A stretch of 64,000 bases of DNA from an uncultured Prevotellaceae bacterium. GTDB taxonomy: Bacteria; Bacteroidota; Bacteroidia; Bacteroidales; Bacteroidaceae. Positions 51,761 through 60,439 of this stretch are shown here, piece after piece (position 1 is the first letter of the stretch; every line of letters starts with the position of its first letter). The notes under the pieces are model-generated. The model was given only the letters and a program-made list of their open reading frames with translations, searched no databases and was not told the origin of the DNA. Location: the NCBI GenBank assembly GCA_900314985.1, contig OMXL01000002.1, positions 1-64,000 on the forward strand. Direction: 5' to 3'. Position numbers and translations under genes: made by a program.

Positions 51761-53254
51761 TTAGTTTGTTTTCAGTCCCATCTGTGCAGCCTTCTCCAAT
51801 AGCAGCTGCATCAGTGGTTCACGCTCGTTCTCCACCTTGTTATCCAATACGGCATCCTTGAGATATTGCTTCAGTACGCCCACCTCACGAGAGGGCTGCA
51901 AATGAAACATTTCCATAATCTCGTTGCCGTCGATAACGGGTTGAAGCAGGCGTTTGTAGTCTTTAACCTTCAGATCGGCAAGCTTCTCACGAACCATGCG
52001 GAAGTTCTCCTGGAACATCTTTTTCTTGACCTCGTTCTTCGAGGTGATGTCAGCCTCACAGAGCGTCATCAAGTCATCGATGTCGTCGCCAGCATCGTTC
52101 AATAGACGGCGCACGGCAGAGTCGGTCACCTCGCTATCGGCAATCACCTGTGGACGCATGTGCAGGTCGACCATCTTTTGGACGTACTTCATCTCGGCAC
52201 CCATCGGCAACTTCAGGCGACGGAAGATGTTGGGTACCTGTTTAGCACCTATCAGATTATGGTTGTGGAAGGTCCAGCCAATACCAGGCTCCCAGCGCTT
52301 CGACTTCGTCTTACCAATGTCGTGGAGCAAAGCGCCCCAACGGAGCCAGAGGCCTCCTCCCTGCCCCTCCAAAGGGAGAGGTGATTCGACAGTCCCAGAA
52401 CTCCCCTCCTTTTGGAGGGGTTGGGGGAGGCACACATTTTCCAGTACCTCCAGCGTGTGGTAGAAATTGTTCTTATGGGCTCGTCCGTCTTTCTTTTCTA
52501 CAATGTCAAGAGCAGCGACTTCCGGAAGTATAATCTGCAGCAGACCAGAGCGTTGCAAGTATTCAAAGCCAATGCTGGGATGCTGCGCCATCATTATTTT
52601 ATTGAGTTCTACCTCGATGCGCTCACCACTGACAATCTTGATGCGGTCGGCCATGCGAATGAGGGCATTAAAGGTCTCCTCCTCTATCTGGAAATTCAGT
52701 TGGGTAGCAAAACGGATGCAGCGCATCATGCGCAACGGATCATCAGAGAAGGTAATCTCCGGATCGAGCGGTGTAGCGATGATGCCATCTTCTAAGTCGG
52801 CGATACCATTAAAGGGATCTACCAGTTCGCCAAAGCGCTTGCTATTCAAACAAATAGCCATTGCATTGATGGTGAAGTCGCGACGATTCTGGTCGTCTTC
52901 CAACGTACCATTCTCCACGATGGGCTTACGTGAGTCGTGGCTATAGCTCTCTTTGCGAGCACCCACAAACTCCACCTCCGTATCGCGAAACTTCACTTGC
53001 GCAGTACCGAAATTCTTAAAGACGCTGAGATGTGCTTTCTTGCCGAGCCGCCTCTTCAGCGCCTCAGCAACAGCAATACCGCTGCCCACCACAACGACGT
53101 CGATATCGTTTGATGGACGCTCCAAGAAAATGTCGCGCACATAGCCGCCAACAACATAGCACTCTACTCCCATCTCATCGGCCACATCACCAATAAGATG
53201 GAAGATCTCCTTATCAAGAATCTTTGCTAATGCCTGGTCTGAATACAGTTTCAT
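51761..53254 (-). CDS. CCA-adding tRNA nucleotidyltransferase with HD domain
   Basis: A 497-residue class II nucleotidyltransferase. The N-terminal catalytic motif is GGYVRDIFL and NDIDVVV with Asp50 and Asp52, then FTINAMA, the ERIEVELNK region and an HD domain (LLHDIGKTKSK). It repairs or adds the 3' CCA of tRNAs. Residues about 275-301 contain PLPLEGQGGG and PLQKEGSSG segments encoded by two C-rich/G-rich palindromes inserted just before the HD motif, where other family members have no such stretch. TACCTTTG (53267-53260) lies only five bases before the ATG, so the mRNA is probably leaderless. Confidence 0.9.
   Translation of the reverse strand: MKLYSDQALAKILDKEIFHLIGDVADEMGVECYVVGGYVRDIFLERPSNDIDVVVVGSGIAVAEALKRRLGKKAHLSVFKNFGTAQVKFRDTEVEFVGARKESYSHDSRKPIVENGTLEDDQNRRDFTINAMAICLNSKRFGELVDPFNGIADLEDGIIATPLDPEITFSDDPLRMMRCIRFATQLNFQIEEETFNALIRMADRIKIVSGERIEVELNKIMMAQHPSIGFEYLQRSGLLQIILPEVAALDIVEKKDGRAHKNNFYHTLEVLENVCLPQPLQKEGSSGTVESPLPLEGQGGGLWLRWGALLHDIGKTKSKRWEPGIGWTFHNHNLIGAKQVPNIFRRLKLPMGAEMKYVQKMVDLHMRPQVIADSEVTDSAVRRLLNDAGDDIDDLMTLCEADITSKNEVKKKMFQENFRMVREKLADLKVKDYKRLLQPVIDGNEIMEMFHLQPSREVGVLKQYLKDAVLDNKVENEREPLMQLLLEKAAQMGLKTN
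52352..52430. repeat. Pair of C-rich/G-rich palindromes in the CCA-enzyme gene
   Basis: Two inverted copies: one imperfect (gcccctccaaagggagagg, 52363-52381) and one with a perfect 7-bp stem cccctcc / ggagggg (52403-52409, 52414-52420) followed by ttgggggagg. Both are translated. Confidence 0.75.
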
Positions 53255-53311
53255 GGGTGCAAAGGTACGAAATAATTCTCAAACCAGGAGCGTTCACCCA
53301 AGAAAAATAGC

Positions 53312-54322
53312 CTAATTGCGTCTGGCAATGATATAAATGATGACTGGAGCACCCATCACAGGCGTGACGGCATTCAAAGGAATGACACCCGTCTCACCTG
53401 GCAGGAAACAGATGGCATTGCAGACGAGGGCAATGACAGCACCGCAAAGGATGGTGCCTGGCATCAGGACACGATGGTCAGCCTGTCGGAACAGGAGATG
53501 GGCGATATGGGGCACTGCCAAACCAATAAACATAATGGGACCGCAATAAGCGGTGGTAATAGCAGTGAGCAGACCCGTAACGATGATGAGCCAGTTGCGT
53601 ACCCTACGGGTATTGACACCAAGGTTCTCCGCATACTGTTCGCCAAGGAGCAAGGCATTGAGCGGCTTTACCAACAATAAAGCGCCCACAAGTCCAAGCA
53701 CGCACAACGAAGCGAACAGGGGTATCTGACTCATCGGCACACCACCAAAAGAGCCCATGCCCCACACCATATAGGACTTGACACCCTCGTCGGTAGCGAA
53801 GAAGTTGAGCAATGCCACCACACTATTGGCAATGTAGCCTATCATGATACCAACAATGAGCAGCATGACATTGTTGTGCACCATCGTACTGAACAAGAAG
53901 ATAAGTCCCATCACCATCATGGCACCCATAAAGGCGGCAGCAAGTACGGCCATAAAACCACTGATGCTGACAGAACCTACGGAGAGAGAACCTCCTAAGC
54001 CAAGCATGACAAGCGCCACACCCACGCCTGCACCACTATTAATGCCAAAGATGCTGGGACCTGCCAATGGATTCTTGAACGCCGTCTGCAACATCAAGCC
54101 GCTGACAGCGAGCGATCCGCCACAGAGCATCGCAGTGATGGCCTGTGGCAGACGACTCTCCATAATGATATACTGCCAAGAAGGACGTGCAGCCTCGTGA
54201 CCTGTGACGATGCTGACAACATCGCCGAGCGGTATGGATACCGACCCGACAGCCAGGTTGACGGCCAACAGCACGACCATCAACAATGCCAACAGGCAAC
54301 AGAGAATTACACCACGTTTCAC
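53312..54322 (-). CDS. btuC: BtuC/FecCD-type ABC transporter permease
   Basis: A 336-residue permease of the FecCD family with about ten membrane segments and the family motifs (GLMLQTAFKNPLAGPSIFGI, LPHIAHLLFR). It starts with GTG at 54322, eight bases after the binding-protein gene. By position it should import cobalamin from the periplasm with the neighbouring BtuF. The ATPase (BtuD) is not encoded next to it; the CCA-enzyme gene follows after 57 bp. It may use an ATPase encoded elsewhere. Confidence 0.85.
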   Translation of the reverse strand: MKRGVILCCLLALLMVVLLAVNLAVGSVSIPLGDVVSIVTGHEAARPSWQYIIMESRLPQAITAMLCGGSLAVSGLMLQTAFKNPLAGPSIFGINSGAGVGVALVMLGLGGSLSVGSVSISGFMAVLAAAFMGAMMVMGLIFLFSTMVHNNVMLLIVGIMIGYIANSVVALLNFFATDEGVKSYMVWGMGSFGGVPMSQIPLFASLCVLGLVGALLLVKPLNALLLGEQYAENLGVNTRRVRNWLIIVTGLLTAITTAYCGPIMFIGLAVPHIAHLLFRQADHRVLMPGTILCGAVIALVCNAICFLPGETGVIPLNAVTPVMGAPVIIYIIARRN

Positions 54323-54330
54323 AATAACCG

Positions 54331-55473
54331 TTACTCCTTCAGTTTTTTATAATAACGCAACGGAGGCAATCCTATTATATCAGGATGCAAAATTTGCAGG
54401 AAGTCGCAGAGCAAACGGTCAGGATGGAAGGGCGTATCTTCATAAAACATAGACAGCTCTACATTGCATCCATAGACCTCATGCTGACGGAATGCCTTCA
54501 GCTGACGGTAGCCGTGATATTCAGAGAGCAACTCATTATAGCTCAAATCATGGTCGCTGGAGTAACGAAGTATCCAGACATCACTATCCCCTGCCCTCTC
54601 AAGTACAGTCTCGAAAGGCAGTGACAGCGAACCGCTCTGACTGTCTGTTGCCCATGGATAACGGGCACCAGCATCCAGCAACATCTGTCCGATGGTGCTA
54701 CGACCACCAGGCATATACCACACAGAACCCGTTATCTTGTCAACGAGTACAGAACGGCCCTCACCAGCCTTTGCTGCTTGCTGCTTAAGAGCGTTATAGC
54801 TACTGTCAACCTGCTGGAAGAGTTGGTCAGCCTGGTCACTGACACCAAAAAGAAGACCATAGAAGCGCATCCATTCGGCACGTGCCAATGGAGATGTCTC
54901 CATATACTCAGCACACTCAATGAGTGGAATGCCTATCTCCTCCGTCTTGCCATAGCCGCCACTATTCTCAAATGGTGACAACATGATGACATCGGGCTTG
55001 ACATCCATGATCTTCTCAACGACAGGGTTCAAACCATTACCACAGTCAATGACACGTCCTGCCTTGATTTGCTCTTGTATATAAGGTACCTTAATATACT
55101 TGGCATCGGCGACACCCACGATATGACTGCCCAGTCCCAACTCTGTGAGCAAGGCACAATGAACCGTAGTAAAGACAGCAGCACGCTGAATGGGGACCTC
55201 GATGACAGTACCGTCAGCGAAAGACATTTCTCTTTCCTCTTTCCCCTTTTCTCTTTCCACTAAATAATAGCGGTGCAACAACTTTCCTGGCTTCCATGGG
55301 TTGCTGATTTCTGCAACGGTATAGCCGTCGTACTCCACGATGGTGAGCAACGACGAGTACTTCAACGCAATGGTGTCGCCAGTAGCTGACGACAAAGAAG
55401 TGTTGTTGCCACCCTGGCATGAAGCCAAGGCGACAACAACGGTAAATAGTATAGATAGTAAGGTATTACGCAT
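54331..55473 (-). CDS. btuF: BtuF-like cobalamin-binding lipoprotein
   Basis: A 380-residue periplasmic binding protein: a signal peptide with lipobox (VALASC, Cys19) and a two-lobed class III binding protein fold. The AVFTTVHCALLTELG, VKPDVIMLSPFE and a late DVWILRYSSDHD region match FecB/BtuF proteins. It would deliver B12 to the BtuC permease. An in-frame heptamer tract (55231-55258) encodes EREKGKEER (residues about 72-81) in a surface loop. Start ATG abuts the upstream stop codon. Confidence 0.85.
   Translation of the reverse strand: MRNTLLSILFTVVVALASCQGGNNTSLSSATGDTIALKYSSLLTIVEYDGYTVAEISNPWKPGKLLHRYYLVEREKGKEEREMSFADGTVIEVPIQRAAVFTTVHCALLTELGLGSHIVGVADAKYIKVPYIQEQIKAGRVIDCGNGLNPVVEKIMDVKPDVIMLSPFENSGGYGKTEEIGIPLIECAEYMETSPLARAEWMRFYGLLFGVSDQADQLFQQVDSSYNALKQQAAKAGEGRSVLVDKITGSVWYMPGGRSTIGQMLLDAGARYPWATDSQSGSLSLPFETVLERAGDSDVWILRYSSDHDLSYNELLSEYHGYRQLKAFRQHEVYGCNVELSMFYEDTPFHPDRLLCDFLQILHPDIIGLPPLRYYKKLKE
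55231..55258. repeat. Heptamer tract TCTTTCC x4 inside btuF
   Basis: Units tctttcc, tctttcc, ccttttc, tctttcc (28 bp), the same family as the tract in the GSCFA gene. Confidence 0.8.
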
Positions 55474-58400
55474 TTACTTCACAACGATTTTGCGAACAGA
55501 GCCATCAGGCATACGAACAATATTCACACCCTTCTGCAGTATAGACATGTTCTCACCCTTCAGGTTGTAATAGCTTGCAGGCTGCTTAGCGACAGAGATG
55601 TTGCTGATAGCCGTTTCAATGTCTACATTCTTCTCAGGCAGAACCTCTGTACCTTCAGCACCGAAGTTGTCGAAGCAGAAGTAAGCTGGCGTATTCATAC
55701 CCCAATCGCCATTATCGGTGCTTGAGAGGGCGAAGCCGAGCTTGCAGACCTTGCCCAGACCAGAGAGGTCTACATAGCGCCAATCGTTGATGATATAAGC
55801 CTTAGCCTCGTCACGCAGGTCAGCCAAGTAGTAGTCCTTCGTACCGGTCTCGTTACCTTCAGCATCGTAACCCGTGATGGTCAGCTTGAACCAGTCATCC
55901 TTACCAAACTTCTTAGCATAAGCGTCGCCACCCATCATTGAGGTGTAAGCATAAGCAGAGTTGGTGATGTAGAAGCCAGGAACTACAATACCTTCTTCAT
56001 GGTTGAGCACGGTCACATTACATGGACCATAGTAAGACGATACATAAGCGACACCATAGTTGGCAGAGCTATCATAGCCACCACCAACGATATTGTTCCA
56101 CTGGTCGTCAAGGCTCTCATACTTCGTTGCTGTGCTGTTAGCATAACCGAAGAACCACCAAGAGGCCCAATCGTGCATACAGCCGGTAGCAAATTCAAAG
56201 TCACCGCTGACGAACTCAGTGCGCTCATCGTCTTCCTCAGTGCTGACACTCATGTGACCTTCAGCACCAATCTCGATATCCTCGAAGGTAGCAACATCCA
56301 GAGCCAGTTCAACGTTCTTCTCAGGCAGTACTTCCTCACCCTCTGCACCGAAGTTGTCGAAGCAGAAGTAGGCAGGCGTATTCATGCCATAGTCACCGTT
56401 ATCGGTACTTGAGAGTTCGAAGCCGAGCTTACTAACCTTGCCCAGACCAGAGAGGTCCACATAGCGCCAGTCGTTGATGATGTATGCCTTGCTGGGGTCG
56501 CGCAGGTCGGCCAGATAATAATCCTTCGTACCTGTCACCTCGCCAGCAGCATCGTAACCAGTAATGGTCAGCTTGAACCAGTCGCCCTTACCGAACTTCT
56601 TGGCATAAGCATCACCGCCTGTCAGCGAGTTGTAAGCGTAAGAAGAGTTAGTGATATAGAAACCAGGAACAACGATACCACCATCGTGGTTCTTAACAGT
56701 TACATAGGTAGGACCATTGAAAGCTGCTGCATAAGCTACACCATAGTTGGCAGAATTGTCATAGCCACCACCAACTACATTATTCCATTGATCATCGAGT
56801 GTCTCAAATGTCGTCTTTGTACGATTAGCGTAACCAAAGAAGTACCAATAATCATAGTCACTCATGCAACCAGTAGCAAACTCGAAGTCACCGCTGGTGA
56901 ACTCAGTACGCTCGTCATCCTCCTCAGTAGAAACGCTCATGTGACTCTCAGCAGCCAGTTCGAGATTCTCGAAGTCAGCCACCTCAAGCGGGAAGTCTAC
57001 GTTCTTCTCAGGCAGTACTTCCTCACCCTCTGCACCGAAGTTGTCGAAGCAGAAGTAGGCAGGCGTATTCATGCCATAGTCACCATTATCGGTACTTGAG
57101 AGTTCGAAGCCAAGCTTGCTGACCTTACCCAGACCAGAGAGGTCCACATAACGCCAGTCGTTGATGATGTATGCCTTGCTGGGGTCGCGCAGGTCAGCCA
57201 GATAGAAGTCCTTCGTACCTGTCACCTCGCCAACAGCATCGTAACCCGTAATGGTCAGTTTGAACCAGTCGCCCTTGCCGAACTTCTTGGCAAAGCTATC
57301 ACCACCAGTCAGCGAGTTGTAAGCGTAAGAAGAGTTGGTGATATAGAAACCAGGAACAACGGCGCCACCATCGTGGTTCAGCACGGTTACATAGGTAGGA
57401 CCATTGAATGCGGCAACATAAGCTACACCATAGTTAATAGAGTTATCATAGCCACCACCAACGACGTTGTTCCACTGGTCGTCGAGAGACTCAAACTTAG
57501 TATCAGTACGGTTAGCATAACCGAAGAAATACCAGTAATCGTAATCACTCATGCAACCAGTAGCAAACTCGAAGTCGCCGCTGGTGAACTCAGTACGCTC
57601 GTCATCTTCCTCAGTAGAAACGCTCATGTGACCTTCAACACCAATCTCAATCTCCTCGAAGGTTGCTACGTCCAGAGCCAACTCTACGTTCTTCTCAGGC
57701 AGTACTTCCTCACCCTCTGCACCGAAGTTATCGAAGCAGAAGTAAGCAGGTGTATTCATACCCCATTCGCCATTATCTGTGCTTGAGAGTTCGAAGCCAA
57801 GTTTGCTGACCTTACCCAGACCAGAGAGGTCCACATAACGCCAGTCGTTGATAATATATGCCTTACTTGGGTCACGCAGGTCGGCCAGATAGAAGTCCTT
57901 CGCACCTGTCACCTCGCCAGCAGCATCGTAACCTGTAACGGTCAGTTTGAACCAGTCGCCCTTGCCGAACTTCTTGGCAAAGCTATCGCCACCATTCATC
58001 GAGTTGTAAGCGTAAGAAGAGTTGGTGACATAGAAACCAGGAACAACAACGCCACCATCGTGGTTCTGAACAGTAATGTAGCAAGGACCAAAGTAACCAG
58101 TGTTTACATAAGCTACACCGTAGTTAGCAGAGTTATTATAGCCACCACCAACGACGTTATTCCACTGGTCGTCGAGACTTTCATACTTACTCTCAGTACG
58201 GTTAGCATAGCCAAAGTTCCACCAAGTATAGTAGTCACTCATGCAGCCAGTAGCAAACTCAAAGTCACCGCTGGTGAACTCAGTACGCTCGTCATCCTCC
58301 TCAGTAGAAACGCTCATGTGACCTTCAGCGCCAATCTCGAGGTTTTCAAAGTCGGCAGCAACCAATGGCATATCAACAGCCAGCTTAACAGCTGGTACAC

Positions 58401-60405
58401 GACCAAAGACGGCAGTCTGAGAGATGGCAGTAAAGTTAGGAGCACGACCCGTGTCCTTAGATGTAGCACGATGGTTACCTACGGGATCGCCGAAGCCGCC
58501 AATGCCCAACACGCCATCAGTGAGTTCGATGGTTGAAGTTTTCCAGTCCTCAGGAACGGTAAAAGTGACGGCCTGTGCAGTAGCTGTTGCAGCCATCGTG
58601 TACTGATTACCCTTTCCATTCTTTACGGTGATACCCTCGGGAGCCTTCTTATAAGACAGGAAGGCATTAAAGTTGTGGATGCCTGCCAGTTTGTTAGCAG
58701 GATGGTAAAGGCCAGAATACTGAACAGTCACCTCGTCACCAGGTTTGACACTGGAAACAACCTCACCAGCCACCTTGATCTCACGATGACAGGGCTTAGC
58801 AGTAATAACCTGATAGATGCTCTTTCCTGCAGCATCAGTCAGACATACGATATTGCGACCCATGGTGAGGTGTACTGTATAGCTATCATCAGCATTCATG
58901 GTAACGCCCTCTGCCGAGAAACCTGTATAAGATGCGGCATTAGTACCCAGTACAGGACGAGCCAAGGTAACAGCAGCTACTCCCTCAGGAGTAAAGGTGT
59001 AGTCAAAACCATCCTCGCTATCAAGATAATAAAGTACGTCAAACTCCGCATCGACATTCTCCATAGAGAGCTTAGTATCTATCGGATCGCCACCGCCCCA
59101 AGGAGTAACAGTCGTCAAGTAGTCCTTATTAATAATAATATTAGGTTTGATGTCTGTAGCCTGCTCACCAACAGTTACAACAAATGCGCCAGTATTCTCA
59201 GGCCAGATAGCTCCCCAGTCAGCGCCACCTACGAAATCGTTCTTTGTAGCGCCACTGTAGTTGTTGACATGTATGGCGTCGTAAGTAACAAGTACAATGG
59301 CCGTACCAGTACCAACAGCAGTCAGCAGTTCGTTCTCTACCTTAACGACCGAGTTGTCCTCCTGACCATTTAGATTTACTACTGTGAAGTGGTAGTCAGG
59401 GTCTATGAAATAGTTGGCAGTGATAGAGTTGGTCAACTGCCAGTTACGCATCGGCAAGATATCGTAAGTATCACCCACATTGGCCAACTTCAGATGACCT
59501 GCTGCATTAATGTTAAGGAAAAGATCGCCCACATTATAGTTGCCATTAGATGTCACATCATGGTCGATGAACTTCGGATCCTTAGCAGTGAGATCTGCAT
59601 CCGTGAATACCAGCACAGGACGCTTGGTTTCGTCACTGCTCATTGTAAAGACACCTGCCTGTGTGTACTTACCTGGCTGACTGACACGGTAGTTATACTG
59701 TTGCTTATCAGCGAGTTTGAAGGTATACACCTTATTACTGCCTTCAGTAGCAACATTCTGCGCAGCAACCTCCTTAAACTTGACAAAGTGAGCCGTCTTC
59801 GTGCCAAGGAAGAATGTAGCATCAGCAGGAACGGTGACATTATAAACATAGCCCATAGGAGCCTCAGCCTGCACTGTCGGATTATTGGTTACCGTACCAG
59901 TATAAGAGGCTACAAGATAGCCCTCTTCCTGACGTGCATCTGAAGGAATCATGTCCAGATAATAGGTATTGCCACTGAACACTAAGAACATCTTCTTGCC
60001 AGAGGTATACTCACCCATGGTGGTGTTTACCACAGCACCCTCCTTGGTAGTCACCCTCAGATTGAAGGTATAGTCTGTACCATACACCCAGTCTGTGTTC
60101 TTGACGTTAATCTCAGGTGAGAAGATAGCAAAGGTGGTGTGGTTAGCATCGATGTCAAGTTGGATAGTTCCACTCACCGTCTCACCATCAGCAGCTGTTG
60201 CCGTCAGCAGATAAGAGCCGTCGGCAGCATCGAAGGTGTACTTGTCACTAACAGGTTCACCCACCTGAACAGACTCACTAGTCGTCATGTTGACCAACGA
60301 CTTGATGAGCTTACTCTTAGCATTCATCGTCACCTCTACTTGGGTGGCAAATGCAGTTGCTGTCATCAGCAACAACGCCATAATAGTAAGTAAATACTTT
60401 TTCAT
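55474..60405 (-). CDS. Giant four-DUF4465 protein, BtuH-like B12 capture candidate
   Basis: A 1643-residue exported protein. After a signal peptide (1-20) come several beta-rich domains (20-670) with Ig-like and strand-turn patterns. Four near-identical DUF4465 modules of 229 residues follow (about 675-1590), each with GHMSVSTEEDDERTEFTSG, the WNNVVGGGY motif, VPGFYITNSSYAY, WRYVDLSGLGKVSKLGF and PAYFCFDNFGAEG. The C-terminus (YNLKGENM...KGVNIVRMPDG) resembles T9SS-sorted tails in Prevotella. From memory, DUF4465 proteins in Bacteroides B12 loci (BtuH) bind cobalamin on the surface. The gene is the third of the riboswitch-led operon, so four-fold capture of B12 is a reasonable inference. Lipobox absent. 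Confidence 0.75.
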   Translation of the reverse strand: MKKYLLTIMALLLMTATAFATQVEVTMNAKSKLIKSLVNMTTSESVQVGEPVSDKYTFDAADGSYLLTATAADGETVSGTIQLDIDANHTTFAIFSPEINVKNTDWVYGTDYTFNLRVTTKEGAVVNTTMGEYTSGKKMFLVFSGNTYYLDMIPSDARQEEGYLVASYTGTVTNNPTVQAEAPMGYVYNVTVPADATFFLGTKTAHFVKFKEVAAQNVATEGSNKVYTFKLADKQQYNYRVSQPGKYTQAGVFTMSSDETKRPVLVFTDADLTAKDPKFIDHDVTSNGNYNVGDLFLNINAAGHLKLANVGDTYDILPMRNWQLTNSITANYFIDPDYHFTVVNLNGQEDNSVVKVENELLTAVGTGTAIVLVTYDAIHVNNYSGATKNDFVGGADWGAIWPENTGAFVVTVGEQATDIKPNIIINKDYLTTVTPWGGGDPIDTKLSMENVDAEFDVLYYLDSEDGFDYTFTPEGVAAVTLARPVLGTNAASYTGFSAEGVTMNADDSYTVHLTMGRNIVCLTDAAGKSIYQVITAKPCHREIKVAGEVVSSVKPGDEVTVQYSGLYHPANKLAGIHNFNAFLSYKKAPEGITVKNGKGNQYTMAATATAQAVTFTVPEDWKTSTIELTDGVLGIGGFGDPVGNHRATSKDTGRAPNFTAISQTAVFGRVPAVKLAVDMPLVAADFENLEIGAEGHMSVSTEEDDERTEFTSGDFEFATGCMSDYYTWWNFGYANRTESKYESLDDQWNNVVGGGYNNSANYGVAYVNTGYFGPCYITVQNHDGGVVVPGFYVTNSSYAYNSMNGGDSFAKKFGKGDWFKLTVTGYDAAGEVTGAKDFYLADLRDPSKAYIINDWRYVDLSGLGKVSKLGFELSSTDNGEWGMNTPAYFCFDNFGAEGEEVLPEKNVELALDVATFEEIEIGVEGHMSVSTEEDDERTEFTSGDFEFATGCMSDYDYWYFFGYANRTDTKFESLDDQWNNVVGGGYDNSINYGVAYVAAFNGPTYVTVLNHDGGAVVPGFYITNSSYAYNSLTGGDSFAKKFGKGDWFKLTITGYDAVGEVTGTKDFYLADLRDPSKAYIINDWRYVDLSGLGKVSKLGFELSSTDNGDYGMNTPAYFCFDNFGAEGEEVLPEKNVDFPLEVADFENLELAAESHMSVSTEEDDERTEFTSGDFEFATGCMSDYDYWYFFGYANRTKTTFETLDDQWNNVVGGGYDNSANYGVAYAAAFNGPTYVTVKNHDGGIVVPGFYITNSSYAYNSLTGGDAYAKKFGKGDWFKLTITGYDAAGEVTGTKDYYLADLRDPSKAYIINDWRYVDLSGLGKVSKLGFELSSTDNGDYGMNTPAYFCFDNFGAEGEEVLPEKNVELALDVATFEDIEIGAEGHMSVSTEEDDERTEFVSGDFEFATGCMHDWASWWFFGYANSTATKYESLDDQWNNIVGGGYDSSANYGVAYVSSYYGPCNVTVLNHEEGIVVPGFYITNSAYAYTSMMGGDAYAKKFGKDDWFKLTITGYDAEGNETGTKDYYLADLRDEAKAYIINDWRYVDLSGLGKVCKLGFALSSTDNGDWGMNTPAYFCFDNFGAEGTEVLPEKNVDIETAISNISVAKQPASYYNLKGENMSILQKGVNIVRMPDGSVRKIVVK
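55635..58382. repeat. Four tandem 687-bp repeats in the DUF4465 gene
   Basis: The modules have a period of exactly 687 bp (229 codons). They are very similar at the DNA level, and the antisense reading frame opens in the same place in each copy. Divergence is concentrated in the Tyr/Trp-rich loop before WNNVVGGGY and the loop after YGVAY. Confidence 0.9.
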
Positions 60406-60439
60406 AATAACTTTATTTAAAAGGTTGTAGCTATATATA

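Noticed and set aside
55999-58536. Four open antisense frames at 687-bp spacing
   Set aside because: They mirror the DUF4465 repeats; the regular spacing is a by-product of the tandem duplication.
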